Source of the DNA: Phoronis ovalis
Lineage: Eukaryota > Phoronida > Phoronidae
DNA: 11,330 bases
NCBI GenBank assembly: GCA_028565635.1
Contig: JAOXYB010054256.1
Coordinates: 1 to 11,330 of the forward strand
Direction: 5' to 3'
The notes below the pieces were generated by a model. It was not told where the DNA came from. It worked only from the letters and a program-made list of their open reading frames with translations, and did not search any database. This document shows positions 6,718 to 11,330 of this stretch, in pieces (positions within the stretch are counted from its first letter, which is position 1; each line of letters begins with the position of its first letter). The translations under genes were made by a program, and so were the position numbers.

Positions 6718-6951
6718 TTAATATTTAAAGATGTTTGTCTTTACGCCAATAATTAAACAAAATTCAGTAACATTTAATAATATCAATATGTTATGACAAC
6801 TGTTTTGAATTGCACTTGTCGAGAACTGCAGACTTGTATTTGATACGTGACTATTATCACTACGAAGTTCTTGCAAATAGCTTGTAATTTTTCCACCTGG
6901 TATTAGTATCCTTGGCAACAAAACCATTTCTGCGTCATAAGTTGGCGCCAT
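6718..6951 (-). CDS. Weak minus-strand open frame, MAPTYD start
   Basis: From ATG (complement of 6949-6951) an open frame of 77 codons runs leftward. Its first 50 residues have mixed composition (MAPTYDAEMVLLPRILIPGG, SYLQELRSDNS, SLQFSTSAIQNSCHN) and the end is hydrophobic and AT-driven. An ATGGCGCC start context is typical of some animal genes, and a CCAG|GTGGAA donor-like site follows 18 codons in, so only the first part might be a real first coding exon. I recognise no family. Chance is a serious alternative. Confidence 0.18.
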   Translation of the reverse strand: MAPTYDAEMVLLPRILIPGGKITSYLQELRSDNSHVSNTSLQFSTSAIQNSCHNILILLNVTEFCLIIGVKTNIFKY

Positions 6952-7060
6952 CTATCGGTATGCTTATGGATGTGTTGTCTTAATTGATAATGAACCCGGC
7001 CTGCATATTTTTTAATGCATATTCTCAGGCTTTAACCAGGAGGCATGTGTTCCTGTCTAG

Positions 7061-7204
7061 CATTATCTTGCCTATCCGGACATACATCCAGAACACGCGG
7101 CTCAAGTAATTAAGGATAAAATTGTTAAACCAGGTGTATTGAAGTTGGCTGTTTATAATCCTATGTTGCAGACTAACCCACAGCTGTGTAATAATATATT
7201 CTGA
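7061..7204 (+). CDS. Candidate terminal coding exon, unknown protein
   Basis: A good acceptor (GTGTTCCTGTCTAG, AG at 7059-7060) opens a frame of 47 codons in phase 0: HYLAYPDIHPEHAAQVIKDK, IVKPGVLKLAVYN, PMLQTNPQLCNNIF, then TGA 7202-7204. The composition is soluble-protein-like and the other two frames close quickly. Two overlapping AATAAA hexamers follow 84-93 bases past the stop, with a T/G-rich stretch after them, so the stop and polyadenylation signal fit a gene 3' end. I do not recognise the product. The partner exon upstream is not identified: candidates are the donors at 5219 or 5626, or something left of the repeats. The frame could also be a fossil. Confidence 0.4.
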   Translation, partial: HYLAYPDIHPEHAAQVIKDKIVKPGVLKLAVYNPMLQTNPQLCNNIF

Positions 7205-7287
7205 GTAGGAACTAACACATTACAGTAATATATGAATCATGGTGACGTTATCAGTGACTTCAGTATGTAATATGAGATATGGCTGAA

Positions 7288-7297
7288 AATAAATAAA
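7288..7297 (+). terminator. Overlapping AATAAA polyadenylation signals
   Basis: AATAAATAAA gives two overlapping canonical hexamers 84 bases past the TGA of the 7061 exon. A GTTTATTTTATGTTAAGTTTTTG stretch, rich in T and G, follows as a downstream element would. The hexamer is common in AT-rich DNA, so weight comes from its position. Confidence 0.35.
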
Positions 7298-7484
7298 TTT
7301 CAGGAATCTTTTGTTTATTTTATGTTAAGTTTTTGAATACGTTCAAATGTATCAACCAAAGCTTTTCACACTGTCATGTGGCTTCTTCGTCACTGCTGAC
7401 GTTCTGTGGTAAAAGAAATCACTACTTGATCATGCGCCTTCTCCCTATGCTGATGGTTTGATTCCTGTGAATTGAAGAATTTCC

Positions 7485-7640
7485 ATGTATTACAAACAGG
7501 ATAAAGAGAATAATGGAGTACCAGATCCAGTAACATTCATGCCTTTCCTTTTTATCAAGGTAGACTTCTTTTGTGTAGAAATGGGAAGTCTACAAAGTGA
7601 TTGGTCTAGTTTCCGTATTATCTCACCAGGTGGCCCATAA
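7485..7640 (+). CDS. Small open frame, 51 residues, unknown
   Basis: ATG 7485 to TAA 7638-7640 reads MYYKQDKENNGVPDPVTFMP, continues through FLFIKVDFFCVEMGSLQSDW and ends in SSFRIISPGGP. Composition is more protein-like than the surrounding DNA. Inside it, TTACAAACAG|GATAAAG and ATCAAG|GTAGAC would also define a 60-nt exon in phase 0 at both ends (7501-7560). I recognise no family. It lies downstream of a possible polyadenylation signal, so it would belong to a separate unit. Chance is quite possible. Confidence 0.2.
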   Translation: MYYKQDKENNGVPDPVTFMPFLFIKVDFFCVEMGSLQSDWSSFRIISPGGP

Positions 7641-8400
7641 TCGGCAAATAATGTCCTGGTCAGCTAACAAATTAAATGTATCGGATGGTATCAAAAAAAT
7701 TGACAATCAACGGGTTAGCTTCTGAAATTAAAACATATTCGCGAATAGGGAAGATAAACCGATTAACGCCCGCTATTTATGTACTTTTACCTCGTAAAGT
7801 CACATGCTTATCAAGCTTATTGAAACACAACACGGATCCAAAGTAATGGAAACTATGTATTTTTAATTGATCCTATTTTTAATTGAAATTATTTTATTAT
7901 TGTTTATCCACAATTTAATAAATTGGTAAACCAGAGGACAACAAAATTCAACTTTGTTTACTGCTCTCAATGCTATTTTCTAACACAAGGTGGCATCCTC
8001 GGCCTTGTTCTTGCATTGACGATGCAAAACAGGTGTTTGGGACAAAGATATTATAGTTATGTAAAACCATAATTTTATGCAGAGTACGTCTCCTGTCGCC
8101 AGCCCATATTAACACGTACAACTGTAAGGTGCTGTTTTGAAATTTGTTACTTCTTTTTTCACAAAAAAATGATTTTAGGAACAAAACACAATTTACTTTA
8201 TATATTTTGATTTCCTTGCCGTTGACTATAGAAACAATGGGTGACTTTGGACATAGATTAATATAATTAAAATTTAAAAAAAAGGTTGTAAATAATAATA
8301 ATGTTATTTATTTTTAGAAAGGATCGGTGATGCTTTAACAAGAGACTACGCTATTAGGGCAAATCACCGTATATAATCTATACTACTAAATATCGAGAGT
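7641..8400. other. Non-coding, no gene supported
   Basis: Several frames on both strands stay open across about 7930-8180, which reduces the value of any one of them, and none has recognisable protein character or good splice context. The rest is AT-rich, with short A and T runs. Confidence 0.4.
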
Positions 8401-8404
8401 CCGT

Positions 8405-8428
8405 CTGTCACTCTGTCACTCTGTCACT
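8405..8428 (+). repeat. 8-bp microsatellite, three copies of CTGTCACT
   Basis: Three perfect copies of CTGTCACT, preceded by GTCCGT and followed by CTTTCCACC. The flanks (TATACTACTAAATATCGAGA before, AAATATCTTCAAAACACTT after) look like the body of a dispersed element that carries this short array near one end. I cannot define its limits. Confidence 0.7.
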
Positions 8429-8564
8429 CTTTCCACCAAATATCTTCAAAACACTTACATGTAGAATCATGATCTTTTCACACATCGTAGGCATCGACGA
8501 TTCCACCCTTTAATAAACGTTTAATAAATGCACACAAATATACACAGTATAATATATCGACTGC

Positions 8565-8960
8565 TGTACTTTGATTCTACTACAGATCTAGATACAGTAA
8601 TGATATAATGATCTTAGTGGTATAAGAGTGTATGTGAGTATTGGTATTGTAAGTCCCTGAAGCCTACAGTGCAACAGAAGCTGACGGGCAATTAAATGAT
8701 GATCTCTATAGAAAGTTTACTTTAAGCATGCGCAAAAAATGTAAACCGAAGCATCTGTTCTGAGCATTATAAATGACTGATAAGCAATTACAAATTTAGT
8801 TATTTACAAGATTTTAATAAATATCTGTCACATGGATTTACTATTTTATATTACGATCGAGTCATGTAGTGGAATGTATACGGTATGTATAAACAAGGGA
8901 AACGTACAATAGACACAAAAAATGTCGTGATCACGTGGGATTCAATGTCCAATCACTGAT
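8565..8960 (+). repeat. Dispersed element, copy 1
   Basis: This is colinear with 10070-10383. Shared landmarks in order are CAGTAATGATAT..CTTAGTGG, a GCTGACGGG..GATGATCTCT block, CATGCGCA..A.TGTAAA, GGTATGTA, AAACAAGGGA, TACAATAGA, GTCGTGATCACGTGG and TCCAATCA. The copies have many substitutions and indels, so the duplication is old or both belong to a dispersed family. Confidence 0.65.
8926..8955 (+). promoter_or_regulatory. E-box plus CCAAT module, copy 1
   Basis: The perfect palindrome CGTGATCACG (8926-8935) overlaps a CACGTG E-box (8932-8937), and CCAATCA follows at 8949-8955. CACGTG is the site class bound by bHLH-ZIP factors such as USF, Myc or MITF, and CCAAT is the NF-Y site. The pair is typical of animal proximal promoters. 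The second copy at 10342-10371 keeps the same 17-base offset. An ATG-to-donor segment lies 64 bases downstream of the CCAAT box, which fits promoter use. Confidence 0.4.
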
Positions 8961-9018
8961 GATGAATCTATATCTTCCCGTAAGCTTTTGCAACAGTACA
9001 GGCACACTAGTTCACTTA

Positions 9019-9045
9019 ATGACAATTGAACTATCCGCGGCCCAG
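9019..9045 (+). CDS. Candidate first coding exon, nine codons
   Basis: ATG 9019 starts MTIELSAAQ, which ends in phase 0 at CAG|GTAAGG, a near-consensus donor (GT at 9046-9047). It lies downstream of the E-box/CCAAT module at 8926-8955. The frame also extends upstream in the same phase to 8935, so the true start could be earlier. No matching second exon was found before the right end of the window. The donor is the strongest evidence. Confidence 0.25.
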
Positions 9046-9249
9046 GTAAGGATGTTTATAAAATATTTAATTAGCAACTACTATGGCTGTTTAGACTCTG
9101 TAACATCAAGCATAAAAGTATTCTGATTTATTGATTTCTCCTTGATTATCAAATATCAACAATTTAACGTGAAACTGACATACTGTTTTCTGAAATGATA
9201 AAATCGTGTTTTACAAACTTACTTAGTTTGCATCAATCAATAGAAAATA
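9046..9249. other. Non-coding, possible intron
   Basis: AT-rich sequence following the GTAAGG donor. No coding signal is supported. Confidence 0.3.
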
Positions 9250-9494
9250 GGGGTCAAAGGTCAAAATTCTAAAATTGCTCGAAATATTCCAAAATGATGG
9301 TATTAGGTTATAAAAAGGTCATTTTGATGACCTTTTAGAATACAAAGTGAATGTTTTTAACCATCTGTTAAATTAACTTTATGAAAGAAACATGCTGCAA
9401 GTCAAAGTGTTTAGTCCAATAGTGTTGGTGCTTCGACATATGACAGTCCGGAGTTGACCTTGATGTCAAAAGATCATCTGGAGGTCAAAGTTCA
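9250..9494. promoter_or_regulatory. Cluster of AGGTCA half-sites with two DR1 pairs
   Basis: GGGGTCAAAGGTCA (9250-9263) is a DR1 arrangement, two hexamers with one base between, as bound by RXR, HNF4 or PPAR-type nuclear receptors. AGGTCAAAGTTCA (9482-9494) is a second DR1. TTGACCT lies at 9454-9460 in the opposite orientation, and a perfect inverted repeat containing AGGTCA and TGACCT lies at 9313-9336. This could be a regulatory cluster. It could equally be a repeat family rich in AGGTCA-like words, which are known to be common in some marine invertebrate repeats. Confidence 0.35.
9313..9336. repeat. Perfect inverted repeat, 10-bp arms
   Basis: AAAAGGTCAT and ATGACCTTTT are exact reverse complements separated by TTTG. 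The arms can form a 10-bp stem with a 4-base loop, or serve as an everted or inverted pair of AGGTCA half-sites. Confidence 0.85.
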
Positions 9495-10069
9495 AACTGT
9501 CAAAATTCAGAAAGCAATGAATTTCTATTATTTGCTGAAAAAATCATAAAAGCCAATATGAGCAACCCTGCCTTTGCTAAAAGGCTATCTAATTTCCATT
9601 TTATTTTTGCTTTCAAAGTATCTCTAGCTTATATCAAAATGATCCTTTTTTGGAGTTTCGAGGATGGCGACATGGTTCAAAATAAATGCCCTTTTCCGCG
9701 AATAATTATTTACAGTATTCATAATTTACAGTATTCACATTATGTACAGTCCAGTCTAAGGTTATATACTCTAAAACTATAGGCAATACATTATCACATT
9801 CCGTTGTGTATGCAAACTAGGGGCTAGAACAGACTTCAAAAGCAATAGACTATAACTTTTAAGTTAACCATAAGCAAACAGAAATTTTACCTTTTGAACT
9901 GATAAACTCAGCTTAGATAAATACATTTAATATAAATTAAACAATCTAATATCAATATTATGGCATAAATATAATACTTGTAGTGTAGTCACCAGGTTGC
10001 AAGACATAAATACGACGATTACAAAAACGCTTAATGCACACTAATATAACAGAATATCTGCTTTACTTT
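9495..10069. other. Non-coding, no gene seen
   Basis: An open frame at 9558-9782 is Phe- and Ile-rich with no start, splice or composition support. A short tandem doublet of TTTACAGTATTCA lies near 9709-9740. Nothing else stands out. Confidence 0.4.
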
Positions 10070-10383
10070 TATTAAACTACATAATCTACTATTATAGTAA
10101 TAATATGGCCTTAGTGGGTGTAGAAGGTCTGAATAAACGGTTATTACAAGCTAGGCTGGCGGCTAAGCGATGATATCTGTGGTAATTTTATGTCAAACAT
10201 GCGCACATAATTGTAAAGCTAAGTCCCTTAATGTATAGTACTATTATATATTAATAAATAATTTACTAATCATGTATGCTACGGAAGGTATGTAGTGTAT
10301 TTAATAAACAAGGGACACCTACAATAGATGTAAAAGAATGTCGTGATCACGTGGTGTTAAATATCCAATCAATGCTGATGAAG
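10070..10383 (+). repeat. Dispersed element, copy 2
   Basis: This is the second copy of the element at 8565-8960, in the same orientation and shorter by indels. It keeps TAGTAATAATAT..CTTAGTGG, GGCTGGCGG..GATGATATCT, ACATGCGCA, GGTATGTA, AAACAAGGGA, TACAATAGA and the E-box/CCAAT module. Its right edge runs into the minisatellite that starts near 10420. Confidence 0.65.
10342..10371 (+). promoter_or_regulatory. E-box plus CCAAT module, copy 2
   Basis: CGTGATCACG (10342-10351) overlaps CACGTG (10348-10353), with CCAATCA at 10365-10371. The E-box to CCAAT offset is 17 bases, the same as in copy 1, although the bases between have diverged. A CACTCAG|GTACAT donor-like site follows at about 10410-10423, with no clear coding frame before it. 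Confidence 0.35.
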
Positions 10384-10419
10384 CCGTCAAATAGTATTGT
10401 GGCTTCACGCACTCAGGTA

Positions 10420-11250
10420 CATGAATGAGGTATAGTATATTGTTAATTTGTTACATAGTCATGTTATACGCAGCCATGAATGTGGTATAGTATATTGTTA
10501 CATAGTCATGTTATATACCCAGCCATGAATGTGATATAGTATGTTGTTACATAATCGTGTTAAACCCAGACATGAATGTGCTATAGGCTAGTACATTGTT
10601 ACATAGTCGTGTTATACCCAGCCATGAATGTGGTATAGTGTATTATTACATAGTTGTATTATACCCAGCCATGAATGTGGTATAGTATATTGTGACATAG
10701 TCGTGTTACATCCAGCCATGAATGTGGTATAGTATAGTGTTACATAGTGGTGTCATACCAGCCATGAATGTGGTATGGTATATTGTTACATAGTCGTGTT
10801 ATACCCCGCCATGAATGTGGTATAGTATATTGTTACATAACAGTGGCATACCCAGCCATGAATGTGGTATAGTATATTGTTACATAGTGGTGTCATACCC
10901 AGCCATGAATGTGGTATAGTATATTGTTACATAGTCGTGTTATACCCCGCTATGAATGTGGTATAGTATATTGTTACATAGTCGTGTTATATACCCGGCC
11001 ATGAATGTGGTATAGTATATTGCTACATAGTCGAGTTATACCCAGCCATGAATGTGGTATAGTATATTGCTACATAGTCATGTTATACCCAGCCATGAAT
11101 GTGGTATAGTATATTGTTACATAGCCGTGTTATAACCGGCCCCGCCATGAATGAGGTATAGTATATTGTTACAAAGTCGTGTTATACCCAATCATGAAAG
11201 TGGTATTGTATATTAGTCATGTTATATACCCCCCGCCATGAATGTGGTTT
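10420..11250 (+). repeat. 47-bp minisatellite, about 18 copies
   Basis: The unit reads CAGCCATGAATGTGGTATAG, then TATATTGTTACATAG, then TCGTGTTATACC. Units begin at about 10471, 10520, 10567, 10619, 10666, 10713, 10759, 10806, 10853, 10900, 10947, 10996, 11043, 11090, 11142, 11189 and 11233, with a degenerate first unit at about 10418. Most steps are exactly 47; end units are more diverged and vary in length. Each unit carries GGTATA and TATACC as short inverted arms. A period of 47 is not a multiple of three and ATG-to-stop frames are short, so it is not coding. Confidence 0.95.
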
Positions 11251-11330
11251 AACTGTTAAAATAAAAAAGGTATTAATATTATTAATCAGAACCTGTTAAT
11301 ATAGTAAGCCTATTCAAAACATAAGTAGAT

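Noticed and set aside
7948-8184. Minus-strand open frame of 78 codons
   Set aside because: Two or more other frames on the opposite strand are also open here and none has domain character or splice context, so the frame is not informative.
8935-9126. Plus-strand open frame of 63 codons
   Set aside because: A near-consensus donor interrupts it at 9046, and the part past the donor is not protein-like. Only the short ATG-to-donor part was kept as a candidate.
9558-9782. Plus-strand open frame of 74 codons
   Set aside because: It has hydrophobic AT-driven composition, ends in repeated TACAGTATTC words and has no splice context.
10420-11250. Repeat array considered as a CRISPR
   Set aside because: The units abut with no unique spacers, and the whole 47 bp is repeated with small variants, as in a minisatellite. 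The context is a eukaryotic genome.

Overview
The window is AT-rich eukaryotic nuclear DNA. It has short exons with GT-AG introns, long non-coding stretches, a minisatellite and old dispersed repeats, and no bacterial operon structure. A Death-domain gene in small phase-1 exons, E-box/CCAAT promoter-like modules and AGGTCA-type repeats point to an invertebrate animal. A marine invertebrate, possibly a demosponge, is my best guess; the guess rests on style and not on a matched sequence.

The one well-supported gene is on the plus strand at the left end (246 to 1803). It is the middle or 3' part of a gene whose start lies outside the window. Its exons are a 42-nt linker exon, a 237-nt exon encoding a Death domain, a duplicated helical exon present in two versions (1128-1251 and 1283-1382), and a 185-nt exon for a helical segment I do not recognise. 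All the phases join cleanly. The two duplicated versions are 124 and 100 nt long with identical phases, so using either one keeps the frame and using both breaks it. The spacer between them is only 31 nt. This is the classic layout of mutually exclusive alternative exons and is the most interesting item in the window. The downstream end of the gene is uncertain: candidates are read-through to a stop at 1821-1823, or splicing to an acceptor at 4532, possibly through a 6-nt microexon at 2992-2997.

From 1.8 to 5.0 kb the sequence is mostly intronic or intergenic. It holds a T24 tract, a weak minus-strand membrane-like exon (3295-3533) and a plus-strand coding relic with one in-frame stop (4545-4907). 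From 5.0 to 6.7 kb there is a 37-bp imperfect repeat, an E-box followed by a TAG|GTAAGT splice junction, and a decayed tandem array with a period near 118-140 bp. From 7.0 to 7.7 kb there is a plausible terminal exon with an AATAAA signal (7061-7297) and a small open frame (7485-7640).

The right third is repeat-rich. Two diverged copies of a 300-400 bp element (about 8565-8960 and 10070-10383) each carry CGTGATCACGTGG and CCAATCA at the same spacing. The first copy is followed by a short ATG-to-donor exon candidate (9019-9045). Between them lies a cluster of AGGTCA half-sites, including two DR1 arrangements. The window ends in an array of about 18 copies of a 47-bp minisatellite, with signs of a three-unit higher-order period. 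Apart from the Death-domain gene, most coding calls here are tentative because no transcript or homology data were available.
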